Assembly: GCA_038530555.1 (NCBI GenBank)
Contig: JBCBCN010000011.1
Coordinates: forward strand, 14,566-78,565
Length of the DNA stretch: 64,000 nucleotides
Direction of reading: 5' to 3'
Source of the DNA: HKCCE3408 sp038530555
GTDB taxonomy: Bacteria > Pseudomonadota > Alphaproteobacteria > Rhodobacterales > Rhodobacteraceae
The notes under the pieces were generated by a model. That model did not search any database. It saw nothing but the letters and a program-made list of their open reading frames with translations, and had not been told where the DNA came from. Positions 43,832 through 52,248 of this stretch are shown here, piece after piece. A program made the position numbers and the translations under genes. How positions within the stretch are numbered: position 1 is the stretch's first letter; every line of letters begins with the position of its first letter.

Positions 43832-44639
43832 GCGAGCGGGGCTCGCTACGTTGGAGGCCGGGCCAGAGGGCGCGCCGTTGATCCTGGCGCTCCATGGTGT
43901 GGGGCTGCGGGCCGAGGCCTGGGGCGCACAGATCGCAGGACTGGCGGGGCGGGCGCGGATCGTGGCCCCCGACATGCCGGGTCATGGTGAGAGCGCGGTG
44001 GCGCCAGGCTGCACCACCATCGCGGATTATACCGACCGGGCCGAGGCGGTACTGATGGCGTTGGGCGCGCCCGCTTTGGTTATGGGCCATTCCATGGGCG
44101 CGATGATCGCGCTGAAGCTGGCTGCGCGGCAGCCGGATCTGGTGCGCGGCGTGCTGGCGCTCAACGCGGTCTTTGAGCGGGACGCGGCGGCGACTGCGGC
44201 GGTGATGGCGCGGGCCGATGCGCTGGGTGGGGTGGCGCGGTCCGATCCGGCGCCGACGCTCACGCGCTGGTTTGGCGAGGCTGGGAGCTCCGAGCGGGAC
44301 GCCTGTGCGGCTTGGCTGAGCGGCGTCGATCCGGTGGGTTACCGCGCCGCCTATCGCGCCTTTGCCAGCAGCCGCATCCCCGATCGCGCGGGCCTGTCTC
44401 GGCTGGCCTGTCCGGCAATGTTCATGACCGGAGCCGATGAGCCCAATTCCACGCCTGCCATGTCCCAAGCCATGGCCGCGCTGGCACCGCTGGGCCGGGC
44501 CGAGATCGTCAAAGGCGCGGCGCATATGCTCCCCATGACCCATCCCGAACCGGTCAATGCCGCGCTTCTGGGCCGCGCTTCTGGCTGCCCTGGCGGAGGC
44601 CGCATGACCCAGCGAATATCACACCGGAAAGGCGCCTGA
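43803..44639 (+). CDS. Alpha/beta hydrolase
   Basis: About 278 residues with the hydrolase core: LILALHGVGLRAEAWG (oxyanion HG), VAPDMPGHGESA, nucleophile Ser in GHSMGAMIALKLA near residue 98 and His in KGAAHMLPMTHPE near the C-terminus. The start ATG at 43803 is inside the DUF1185 gene, implying coupling; upstream frame to 43698 is shadow. The gene ends one base before the monooxygenase start. It probably hydrolyses an ester, amide or carbamate product; substrate unknown. RutD of pyrimidine breakdown is a comparable partner of a flavin monooxygenase. Confidence 0.87.
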   Translation: MTWTIQPRSERAGLATLEAGPEGAPLILALHGVGLRAEAWGAQIAGLAGRARIVAPDMPGHGESAVAPGCTTIADYTDRAEAVLMALGAPALVMGHSMGAMIALKLAARQPDLVRGVLALNAVFERDAAATAAVMARADALGGVARSDPAPTLTRWFGEAGSSERDACAAWLSGVDPVGYRAAYRAFASSRIPDRAGLSRLACPAMFMTGADEPNSTPAMSQAMAALAPLGRAEIVKGAAHMLPMTHPEPVNAALLGRASGCPGGGRMTQRISHRKGA

Positions 44640-44640
44640 G

Positions 44641-45675
44641 ATGCAGTTTTCTCTGTTTGCCCATATGGAACGCCAAAGCGCCGATCAGCCTCAGGATCAA
44701 CTCCAGGAGGAGTTCATCGCGCTCTGTCAGTTGGCCGATGAGGCCGGGATGCGGGCCGTTTGGACCGGTGAGCATCACGGGATGGATTTCACCATTGCCC
44801 CCAACCCTTTGATGTCGCTGGTCAATCTCGCCCACCACACCAAACAAATCCGCCTGGGCACCGGGACCATCGTGGCGCCGTTCTGGCATCCGATCAAACT
44901 GGCCGGTGAGGCGGCCTCGGCCGATCTGCTCACCGGCGGGCGGATTGAGCTCGGCGTGGCGCGGGGGGCGTATAGTTACGAATACGAACGCCTGATGCCC
45001 GGCATGGATGCCTGGGAGGCGGGGCAGCGGATGCGAGAGATTGCGCCGCTTTTGCCGCGGCTCTGGGCCGGGGATTGCGCCCATGACGGCGACTTTTTCC
45101 AGTTTCCGGCCACCACCTCGGCGCCCAAGCCCGTGCAAGAGAACGGCCCGCCGATCTGGATCGCCGCCCGCGACCCGGCCAGCCATGATTTCGGTGTCTC
45201 AGAGGGCTTCAACATCCAAGTGACGCCGCTGTGGCAAGGGATGGCCGAGATCGAAACCCTGATGGGCCGCTTCCGAACCGCTTGTGACGATCACCCGGAC
45301 GCCCGGCCCAAGATCATGCTGCTACACCACACTTATGTGGGCAGAGACGATGACGACGTGGACCAAGCAGCGCAGGAATTGTCACGTTTTTACAATTACT
45401 TCGGCGCCTGGTTTCAGAACAATCGCCCCGTCAGCCAGGGCCTGATCGAGACCCTGAGCGAAGCGGATTTGGCCGCCAACACGATGATGGCGCCCGAAAA
45501 CATGCGGCGAGATCTGACCATGGGCACGGCGGATCAGGTCACGGACCGGCTGCGCGCCTATGAGGAACTGGGCTATGATGAATTTTCGTTCTGGATCGAC
45601 AGCGGCATGAGCTTCGCGCGCAAACGCGCCTCCTTGCTGCGCTTTATCGACGAGGTTATGCCGCGCTTTGCCTGA
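44641..45675 (+). CDS. LLM-class flavin-dependent monooxygenase (luciferase-like)
   Basis: A 344-residue bacterial-luciferase-family protein. Visible family segments are FIALCQLADEAGMRAVWTGEHHG, LVNLAHHTKQIRLGTGTIVAPFWHPIKLAGEAA, GGRIELGVARGAY and the late domain VTDRLRAYEELGYDEF. These enzymes use reduced flavin and oxygen to open rings or cleave C-N, C-S or C-C bonds. It follows the hydrolase gene by one base and precedes an aldehyde dehydrogenase by 16 bases. A flavin reductase is not encoded nearby. The substrate is unknown. Confidence 0.89.
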   Translation: MQFSLFAHMERQSADQPQDQLQEEFIALCQLADEAGMRAVWTGEHHGMDFTIAPNPLMSLVNLAHHTKQIRLGTGTIVAPFWHPIKLAGEAASADLLTGGRIELGVARGAYSYEYERLMPGMDAWEAGQRMREIAPLLPRLWAGDCAHDGDFFQFPATTSAPKPVQENGPPIWIAARDPASHDFGVSEGFNIQVTPLWQGMAEIETLMGRFRTACDDHPDARPKIMLLHHTYVGRDDDDVDQAAQELSRFYNYFGAWFQNNRPVSQGLIETLSEADLAANTMMAPENMRRDLTMGTADQVTDRLRAYEELGYDEFSFWIDSGMSFARKRASLLRFIDEVMPRFA

Positions 45676-45691
45676 GGGAAGGGGGCCTGCC

Positions 45692-47170
45692 ATGGCCAAG
45701 AGACCGCATTACCAGCTTTGGATCGACGGCACCTGGTGTGAGGGCGCTGAGGGCCAGGTCATGGCGTCCCAGAACCCCGCGACCGGGCAGGATTGGGCCA
45801 GTTTCGCCTGCGCCGCGCCTGCGGATGTCGACCGGGCGGTGGCGGCTGCGCGCCGCGCGCTGGGCGATCCGGCCTGGCGTGATCTGAGCGCGACGGGGCG
45901 GGGCAAGCTGCTTTACCGGCTGGCCGATCTGATCGCCGAGCATGCACAGGAAATTGGCCGGATCGAGACCGTCGATAGCGGCAAGCTTCTGGCTGAAACC
46001 GCGAGCCAGACGGCCTATGTCGCGGATTACTATCGCTATTATGCCGGGCTCGCCGACAAGATCGAGGGCGCGGTTCTGCCCATCGACAAGCCGGACATGC
46101 AGGTCTTCACCCGGCCCGAGCCGATCGGTGTGGTGGCCGCCATCGTGCCCTGGAACGCGCAGATGTTTCTAACCGCGACCAAGCTTGGCCCCGCGCTGGC
46201 GGCCGGTTGCGCGGTGGTGCTCAAGGCCTCGGAGGTGGCGCCCGCGCCGATGCTGGAATTTGCGCGACTGATCGAAGCCGCGGGTTTTCCGCCCGGCGTG
46301 ATGTCGGTCATCACGGGCGATGCGGAGGGCTGCGCGATCCCGCTGACCCGGCACCCGGATGTGGACCGCATCGCCTTTACCGGCGGGCCGGAAACGGCGC
46401 GGCACGTGGTGCGCAATTCGGCGGAAAACTTCGCTGTCACCACGCTGGAGCTGGGGGGCAAATCGCCGATCCTGGTGTTCGAAGACGCCGATCTCGACAG
46501 CGCTGCCAACGGGCTCATCGCGGGCAATTTCGGCGCCTCGGGCCAAAGCTGTGTGGCGGGCTCGCGCGGTTTGGTGCAGCGCAGCGTTTTGGCCGAGATC
46601 ACCGAGCGTATCACAGCGCGGATGGCCGATGTGGTCTTGGGGGACCCGCTCGACCCCGCGACCCATCTGGGCCCGCTTGCCACGCCTGCCCAGATCGCGG
46701 GGATCAAGGACGCCTTGGCCCAGGCCCGGGCCCAAGGGGCGGAGGTGGTTTTTGGTGGCGCGGCCCTGGACCGGCCCGGCAATTACATGGCGCCGACGCT
46801 GCTCAAGACCGAGGATCCGGCGTCTGAGACGCTCAAGGTTGAGATGTTCGGGCCCGTCCTTACGCTGATGCCATTTGACACCGAGGCAGAGGCGATTGCG
46901 CTCGCCAATGACAGCGATTTCGGTCTGGGATCGGGCCTTTTCACCCGGGATGTCGCGCGGGCGCATCGGGTTTCGGCGCGGCTCAAGGCGGGGATCTGCT
47001 GGGTCAATACCTACCGCGCCGTATCGCCCATCGCGCCGTTCGGCGGCTTTGGACAATCGGGCTATGGTCGCGAAGCGGGGATGGAGGCGATCCGCGATTA
47101 CACACGCACCAAAACGGTCTGGATCAACACGTCCGAGGCGCCGATGGCCAATCCCTTCGTGATGCGGTGA
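45692..47170 (+). CDS. NAD(P)-dependent aldehyde dehydrogenase
   Basis: A 492-residue aldehyde dehydrogenase of normal length. Motifs: VAAIVPWNAQMFLTATKLGPALAAGC (cofactor region), FTGGPETARHV, ELGGKSPILVFEDADLD with the general-base Glu, and the catalytic Cys in GASGQSCVAGSR. Near the C-terminus GICWVNTYRAVSPIAPFGGFGQSGYGRE. ATG 45692 follows AAGGGGGC; a start at 45668 would overlap the previous gene. It probably oxidises an aldehyde made by the monooxygenase-hydrolase steps. Confidence 0.92.
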   Translation: MAKRPHYQLWIDGTWCEGAEGQVMASQNPATGQDWASFACAAPADVDRAVAAARRALGDPAWRDLSATGRGKLLYRLADLIAEHAQEIGRIETVDSGKLLAETASQTAYVADYYRYYAGLADKIEGAVLPIDKPDMQVFTRPEPIGVVAAIVPWNAQMFLTATKLGPALAAGCAVVLKASEVAPAPMLEFARLIEAAGFPPGVMSVITGDAEGCAIPLTRHPDVDRIAFTGGPETARHVVRNSAENFAVTTLELGGKSPILVFEDADLDSAANGLIAGNFGASGQSCVAGSRGLVQRSVLAEITERITARMADVVLGDPLDPATHLGPLATPAQIAGIKDALAQARAQGAEVVFGGAALDRPGNYMAPTLLKTEDPASETLKVEMFGPVLTLMPFDTEAEAIALANDSDFGLGSGLFTRDVARAHRVSARLKAGICWVNTYRAVSPIAPFGGFGQSGYGREAGMEAIRDYTRTKTVWINTSEAPMANPFVMR

Positions 47171-47306
47171 GGGGCGTGCCGTAAATGCAGGCGTTTACAA
47201 GTCCCGGACCGTGTCATGGCCGAAAATTCACGGGCGCGCGCGCGATGCGCACTGGACAGTCCGGCGCGGCCCGCTAGCCTGGTCGCCGAGGGAAAGGGGT
47301 GGTCTT

Positions 47307-48185
47307 ATGTGCGGCATTGTCGGCCTGTTTTTGAAGGATCCCGCGCTCGAGCCAGAGCTTGGCGGGATGCTGAGCGAGATGCTTGTCACGATGTCGGATC
47401 GCGGGCCCGACAGTGCGGGGATCGCGATCTATCAGAAGGGCGCGGCGGAGGCCGTGAAGATCACTGTGCAATCCGCCGATCCAGGCGCGGATTTTGATGA
47501 ATTGGATGCCGCGCTCGGCGTGGAGATGCGGGTGATCGACAGCCACGCGATCCTCACTTTGCCCGCATCGCAAGAGCCTGCAGTGCTGGCTAAGCTCAAG
47601 GCGGAGCATCCTGGCCTCAGGGTGATGTCGCGCGGCCAATCCATTGAGATCTATAAGGAAACTGGCCTTCCTAAAAGCGTGGCCGAACGCTTCGCGATCC
47701 CGAGCCGGGCGGGCAGTCATGGCATCGGGCACACGCGCATGGCGACCGAAAGCGCGGTGACGACGTTGGGCGCGCATCCCTTCTCGACCGGCGCGGATCA
47801 GTGTTTGGTGCACAATGGCTCGCTGTCGAACCACAACCGCCTGCGCCGCAGCCTCGCGCGGCAGGGCGTGGAGACGCAGACCGAAAACGACACGGAAGTG
47901 GCCGCGGCCTATCTCACCCACCGGATGGCCGAAGGCGACGATCTGGGCCAGGCGCTGGAGGCGGGGTTGAAGGATCTCGACGGCTTTTACACCTTCGTGG
48001 TGGGCACAGGCGACGGGTTTGGCGTGCTGCGCGATCCCATCGCCTGCAAGCCAGCGGTTCTGGCCGAGACCGAGCGTTATGTCGCCTTTGGCTCGGAATA
48101 CCGCGCGCTGGTTGGTTTGCCGGGGATCGCCGAGGCTCGGATTTGGGAGCCCGAACCCGCCACCGTCTATTTTTGGAGCCATTGA
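47307..48185 (+). CDS. mgsA: Class II glutamine amidotransferase, N-methylglutamate synthase subunit A/GlxB
   Basis: A 292-residue protein beginning MCGIVGLFL, so Cys2 is the N-terminal nucleophile after Met removal. Other family landmarks are SDRGPDSAGIAI, GIGHTRMATES, HNGSLSNHNRLRR, ENDTEVAAAYLTHRM and FVVGTGDGFGVLRDPIACKP. It matches the N-terminal domain of glutamate synthase as a separate subunit (GlxB/MgsA). MgsABC transfers methylamine from gamma-glutamylmethylamide or glutamate to form N-methylglutamate. The start ATG at 47307 is fixed by Cys2. The long frame to 47211 is unsupported. It begins the mgsABC-gmaS unit, 136 bases after the dehydrogenase. Confidence 0.88.
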   Translation: MCGIVGLFLKDPALEPELGGMLSEMLVTMSDRGPDSAGIAIYQKGAAEAVKITVQSADPGADFDELDAALGVEMRVIDSHAILTLPASQEPAVLAKLKAEHPGLRVMSRGQSIEIYKETGLPKSVAERFAIPSRAGSHGIGHTRMATESAVTTLGAHPFSTGADQCLVHNGSLSNHNRLRRSLARQGVETQTENDTEVAAAYLTHRMAEGDDLGQALEAGLKDLDGFYTFVVGTGDGFGVLRDPIACKPAVLAETERYVAFGSEYRALVGLPGIAEARIWEPEPATVYFWSH

Positions 48186-48188
48186 GCG

Positions 48189-48872
48189 ATGCAGAGCCTC
48201 GATCTCGCCACGCAAAGCCTGCGCGACGTCAATGCCGCGCTTCAGGCACAGGCCAACCAGACCAATCAGACCGCCTGGGAGATCCTCAATCCGCGCGGCG
48301 CCCATGCCGTGGCCTGCGGGCTGAACGCACCTATCGAAGTCACTGTGCGCGGCTCAACGGGGTATTATTGCGGCGGCATGAACCAACAGGCGAGCCTTAG
48401 GGTCGAGGGCTCCGTCGGGCCGGGGAGCGGTGAGAATATGATGTCGGGCAAGATGGTCGTGGAGGGCGATGCCAGCCAATATGCGGGCGCCACGGGCCAT
48501 GGAGGCCTGTTGGTGATCAAGGGCAACGCGTCGAGCCGCTGCGGCATTTCAATGAAGGGGATCGACATCGTGGTGCACGGCAATATCGGCCATATGAGCG
48601 CCTTCATGGCCCAATCCGGGCGCATGGTCGTGTGTGGGGATGCGGGCGATGCCCTGGGCGACAGCATCTATGAAGCGCAGCTTTTCGTGCGCGGTTCGGT
48701 CAAATCGCTGGGTGCGGATTGCATCGAGAAAGAGATGCGGCCCGAGCACCTGGCAACACTGACCGCGCTCCTGGAGCAGGGTGAGTGCGATGCCGATCCT
48801 GCGAGCTTCCGGCGCTATGGCTCGGCGCGCCAACTATACCATTTCGATATCGACAATGCGGGGGCTTACTGA
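48189..48872 (+). CDS. mgsB: GXGXG-domain protein, N-methylglutamate synthase subunit B/GlxC
   Basis: A 227-residue protein equivalent to the C-terminal GXGXG beta-helix of glutamate synthase. Gly-rich repeats recur: GSVGPGSGENMMSGKMVVEGDASQ, GATGHGGLLVIKGNAS, GIDIVVHGNIGHMSAFMAQSGRMVVCGDAGDALG. It has a structural role in the three-subunit enzyme. It starts three bases after mgsA and its TGA shares a base with the next ATG (TGATG). Confidence 0.88.
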   Translation: MQSLDLATQSLRDVNAALQAQANQTNQTAWEILNPRGAHAVACGLNAPIEVTVRGSTGYYCGGMNQQASLRVEGSVGPGSGENMMSGKMVVEGDASQYAGATGHGGLLVIKGNASSRCGISMKGIDIVVHGNIGHMSAFMAQSGRMVVCGDAGDALGDSIYEAQLFVRGSVKSLGADCIEKEMRPEHLATLTALLEQGECDADPASFRRYGSARQLYHFDIDNAGAY

Positions 48873-50221
48873 TGCAAGATCACGCGCCGAAGACCCATCC
48901 GGTCAAATCCTGGACCTTCGATGCCTATACCTCTTCTTATATAAGACGTGCGGCGGCGACGGGGATTTATGACATCCGTGGCGGCGGTTCCAAACGCCGG
49001 GTGCCGCATTTCGACGACCTGCTGTTTCTGGGCGCCTCGATGTCGCGCTACCCGCTGGAGGGCTATCGCGAAGCCTGCGGTACCGGGGTCAGCCTGGGCA
49101 CGCGACACGCGGCCAGGCCGCTGGAATTGGAGATCCCGATCACCATTGCGGGGATGAGTTTCGGCGCGCTCTCGGGTCAGGCCAAGGAGGCGTTGGGTCG
49201 CGGGGCCTCGGCGGCGGGAACCTCGACCACCACGGGCGATGGCGGCATGACCGAAGAAGAGCGCGGCCATTCCGACAAGCTCGTCTATCAATACCTACCC
49301 AGCCGCTACGGCATGAACCCTGACGATCTGCGCCGGGCCGATGCGATTGAGATTGTGGTAGGCCAGGGCGCCAAGCCCGGCGGGGGCGGCATGCTTTTGG
49401 GTCAAAAGATCAATGACCGCGTGGCGGAGATGCGCAACCTGCCCGAGGGGATCGATCAGCGCTCGGCCTGCCGCCATCCCGACTGGACCGGCCCGGATGA
49501 CCTGGAGATCAAGATCCTGGAGTTGCGCGAGATCACTGGCTGGCAAGTGCCGATCTTCGTCAAGGTCGGCGGCGCGCGGCCGTTCTTCGACACCACGCTG
49601 GCGGTAAAGGCGGGGGCGGACGTGGTCGTGCTGGACGGGATGCAGGGCGGAACTGCGGCCACGCAAGACGTCTTCATCGAGCATGTGGGTCAGCCGACGC
49701 TCGCCTGTATCCGCCCCGCCGTCGCCGCCCTGCAAGAGCTTGGGATGCACCGGGAGGTGCAACTTGTCATCTCGGGCGGGGTTCGGACCGGGGCGGATGT
49801 GGCCAAGGCCCTGGCGCTGGGCGCGGATGCGGTGTCCATTGGGTCCGCTGCGCTGATCGCGATCGGGGACAATGACCCCGCGCTGGAAGAGGAATACCAA
49901 AAGCTCGGCACCACGGCGGGGGCGTTTGACGATTGGCATGAGGGCCGCGATCCGGCGGGCATCACCACGCAAGACCCAGAGCTTGCCGCGCGGCTCGATC
50001 CGGTCCAGGCAGGTCGGCGCCTGGCCAATTACCTCAAGGTGATGACGCTCGAGGCGCAGACCATCGCGCGCGCCAATGGCAAGAGCCATGTCCACAACCT
50101 GGAGCCTGAGGATCTTTGCGCGCTGACCATCGAGGCGGCGGCGATGGCGGGCGTGCCCCTGGCGGGGACGGATTGGATACCGGGTCAGCGTTCTGGCCGC
50201 GAAAATGGAGGGGATTTCTGA
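48872..50221 (+). CDS. mgsC: FMN-binding glutamate-synthase-type subunit, N-methylglutamate synthase C/GlxD
   Basis: A 449-residue protein with the FMN-binding TIM barrel of glutamate synthase. Key segments are ITIAGMSFGALSGQAKEALGRGA, STTTGDGGMTEEE, GQGAKPGGGGMLLGQKI, KVGGARPFFDTTLAVKAGADVVVLDGMQGGTAA, SGGVRTGADVAKALALGADAVSIGSAAL. It houses the synthase active site that couples to the amidotransferase subunit. ATG 48872 overlaps the mgsB stop; its own stop overlaps gmaS by one base. Confidence 0.88.
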   Translation: MQDHAPKTHPVKSWTFDAYTSSYIRRAAATGIYDIRGGGSKRRVPHFDDLLFLGASMSRYPLEGYREACGTGVSLGTRHAARPLELEIPITIAGMSFGALSGQAKEALGRGASAAGTSTTTGDGGMTEEERGHSDKLVYQYLPSRYGMNPDDLRRADAIEIVVGQGAKPGGGGMLLGQKINDRVAEMRNLPEGIDQRSACRHPDWTGPDDLEIKILELREITGWQVPIFVKVGGARPFFDTTLAVKAGADVVVLDGMQGGTAATQDVFIEHVGQPTLACIRPAVAALQELGMHREVQLVISGGVRTGADVAKALALGADAVSIGSAALIAIGDNDPALEEEYQKLGTTAGAFDDWHEGRDPAGITTQDPELAARLDPVQAGRRLANYLKVMTLEAQTIARANGKSHVHNLEPEDLCALTIEAAAMAGVPLAGTDWIPGQRSGRENGGDF

Positions 50222-51522
50222 TGGTCGATCTGGCAAGCTGGGCCGCGGAGCGCGGGGTCAAATATTTCCTGTGCAATTTCACCGATCTGTTTGGCGTGCA
50301 GCGCGCCAAGCTGGTCCCGACCGAGGCGATTGCCGGGGCGCAGAAGAACGGCGCTGGGTTCGCGGGCTTCGCCGCCTGGCTCGACATGACGCCCGCCGAT
50401 CCCGATGTCCTGGTGATGCCGGACGCCGAGAGCGCAATCCAGCTGCCTTGGAAGCCAGAACTTGCTTGGGTGGCGGGCGATCCTTGGATGTCGGGCGCGC
50501 CGGTGGGCCAGGCGCCGCGCATCGTTCTCAAGGACCTGAGCCAGCAGGCGGCCGAGGCCGGCTATCTGCTTAAGACCGGGGTGGAGCCGGAATTTCACCT
50601 GATCGCCCCTGATGGAAATGCGATTTCCGATGCGCGTGATACCCAGGAAAAGCCCTGCTACGACCAATCTGCCCTGATGCGCCGCTATGAGGTGATCGCC
50701 GAGATCTGCACCCATCTGACGGCGCTGGGCTGGGGGCCCTATCAGAACGACCATGAGGACGCGAACGGGCAGTTTGAGATCAACTGGGATTTCGGCCCGG
50801 CGCTGCAAACCGCGGACCGGCACGCGTTTTTCAAGTTTCTCGTCAAGGAGATCGCCGAAAAGCACGGGCTTCGCGCGACTTTCATGCCCAAGCCCTTCGC
50901 CACGCTGACTGGCAATGGCTGTCACGTGCACCACTCCCTGTGGAGTGCGGATGGGAAGACGTGCCTCTTTGATGGCGATGATGAGATGGGGCTGTCGCCC
51001 ACGGCCTATCACTTCCTCGGCGGGCTGATGGCCCATGGCCAGGCGCTCTGCGCGCTGACCAATCCGACGGTGAACAGCTACAAGCGGATCAACGCGCCCG
51101 CGACACTGTCGGGCTCTACCTGGTCGCCGCAATCGGTGACCTATGGGGGCAACAATCGCACCCATATGGTGCGCATTCCCGATGGCGGGCGGCTTGAGTT
51201 GCGCCTGGCCGATGGGGCGGCGAACCCGTATCTGCTGCAGGCCGCGCTTTTGGCCGCGGGGCTCGACGGGATCGCACGGGAGCTGGACCCGGGCAAGCGG
51301 CTTGATCTGGATATGTATACCGAAGGCCATAAGGTGCGCGGGGCCAAGCCCTTGCCGCTAAACCTGCTCGATGCGTTGCGGGCGTTGGAGAAGGACAAGG
51401 CGCTGGTCCAGGCTTTGGGTGACGAAGTGTCGAGCGCCTATCTCAAGCTGAAGATGCGGGAATGGACGCAATACTGTCAGCACTTGACGGAGTGGGAGCG
51501 CGAGACAACGCTGGATTGTTAG
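50221..51522 (+). CDS. gmaS: Glutamine-synthetase-family protein: gamma-glutamylmethylamide synthetase or GlnT
   Basis: A 433-residue type III (GlnT/GmaS) glutamine synthetase relative. It has FTDLFGVQRAKLVPTEAI and GAGFAGFAAWLDM at the N-terminus, metal-site GVEPEFHLI, EDANGQFEINWD, GNGCHVHHSLW, NNRTHMVRIP and RLELRLADGAANPYL. GmaS ligates methylamine to glutamate with ATP; GlnT uses ammonium. The sequence alone does not settle which, but the mgsABC neighbours favour GmaS and methylamine assimilation. The mgdABCD dehydrogenase genes that complete the pathway are not in this window. ATG 50221 overlaps the mgsC TGA. Confidence 0.87.
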   Translation: MVDLASWAAERGVKYFLCNFTDLFGVQRAKLVPTEAIAGAQKNGAGFAGFAAWLDMTPADPDVLVMPDAESAIQLPWKPELAWVAGDPWMSGAPVGQAPRIVLKDLSQQAAEAGYLLKTGVEPEFHLIAPDGNAISDARDTQEKPCYDQSALMRRYEVIAEICTHLTALGWGPYQNDHEDANGQFEINWDFGPALQTADRHAFFKFLVKEIAEKHGLRATFMPKPFATLTGNGCHVHHSLWSADGKTCLFDGDDEMGLSPTAYHFLGGLMAHGQALCALTNPTVNSYKRINAPATLSGSTWSPQSVTYGGNNRTHMVRIPDGGRLELRLADGAANPYLLQAALLAAGLDGIARELDPGKRLDLDMYTEGHKVRGAKPLPLNLLDALRALEKDKALVQALGDEVSSAYLKLKMREWTQYCQHLTEWERETTLDC

Positions 51523-51582
51523 AGCAGCGTCGCACGCAGTGCGGCGCGAGCAGCGTCCCGCAAGGCGGGGCGCGAGCAGCGT
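51522..51582. repeat. 26-bp tandem units with compensated hairpins
   Basis: GAGCAGCGT occurs at 51522, 51548 and 51574, exactly 26 bases apart. Each spacer folds into a hairpin, but with different sequence: CGCACGCAGTGCG in the first, CCCGCAAGGCGGG in the second. The array fills the gap between the convergent gmaS and rnhB genes and may act as a compound terminator or 3'-end stabiliser. Confidence 0.7.
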
Positions 51583-51587
51583 TCCTC

Positions 51588-52208
51588 CTATCGTACCGCC
51601 TCAAGCGCCAGCCTGACCGGCGCGAAACTGCGCCGGTGGTGCGGGGTGACGCCAAGGCTGATTAGCGCCGCCTTATGCGCCTGGGTCACGTATCCCGCAT
51701 TGCTTTCCCAACCATAGCCCGGATAGCGCGCCGCGAGCTCCGCCATCACCCGATCCCGGTGAACCTTGGCCACGATAGAGGCCGCCGCGATGGACTGGCT
51801 TTTAGCATCGCCGCGCACGACCGCCTCGGCGGGGATCTCGAGCCCCTTGGGAAGCTGTGAGCCGTCGATCAGCAGGTGATCGGGCACCGCGTTCAGGCCT
51901 GCTACCGCCCGCTCCATGGCGAGGTGCGAGGCGCGCAGGATGTTGAGCCGGTCGATTTCCTCCACGCTGGCCTCGGCGATGGAGATCTGTCCTCGGGCGG
52001 TGATGATCTCGGCCAGGGCCTCGCGGCGGGATTGGCCAAGGGTTTTGCTGTCGGCCAGGCCCTCCGGGATCGTGGCGGGATCGAGAATAACGGCGGCAGC
52101 GGTGACCGGCCCGGCCATCGGGCCACGGCCCACCTCATCGACCCCGGCAACCGCACGCGCACCGGCGTCATAGAGGGCTGTCTCAAGGGTGAAATCGGGG
52201 AGTGTCAT
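51588..52208 (-). CDS. rnhB: Ribonuclease HII
   Basis: A 206-residue enzyme with the RNase HII core: GVDEVGRGPMAGPVTAAAVIL (catalytic Asp and Glu), GLADSKTLGQSRR, LLIDGSQLPKG and KSQSIAAASIVAKVHRDRVM, then YGWESNAGYVTQAH. It removes RNA from RNA-DNA hybrids and single ribonucleotides from DNA. ATG 52208 (MTLPDFTLE) is preferred to an in-frame ATG at 52244. It is a housekeeping gene between two catabolic regions. Confidence 0.95.
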   Translation of the reverse strand: MTLPDFTLETALYDAGARAVAGVDEVGRGPMAGPVTAAAVILDPATIPEGLADSKTLGQSRREALAEIITARGQISIAEASVEEIDRLNILRASHLAMERAVAGLNAVPDHLLIDGSQLPKGLEIPAEAVVRGDAKSQSIAAASIVAKVHRDRVMAELAARYPGYGWESNAGYVTQAHKAALISLGVTPHHRRSFAPVRLALEAVR

Positions 52209-52248
52209 GGGTGCGACCGCAGCACAGCGACGCGGTAGGGGCAAGGGC

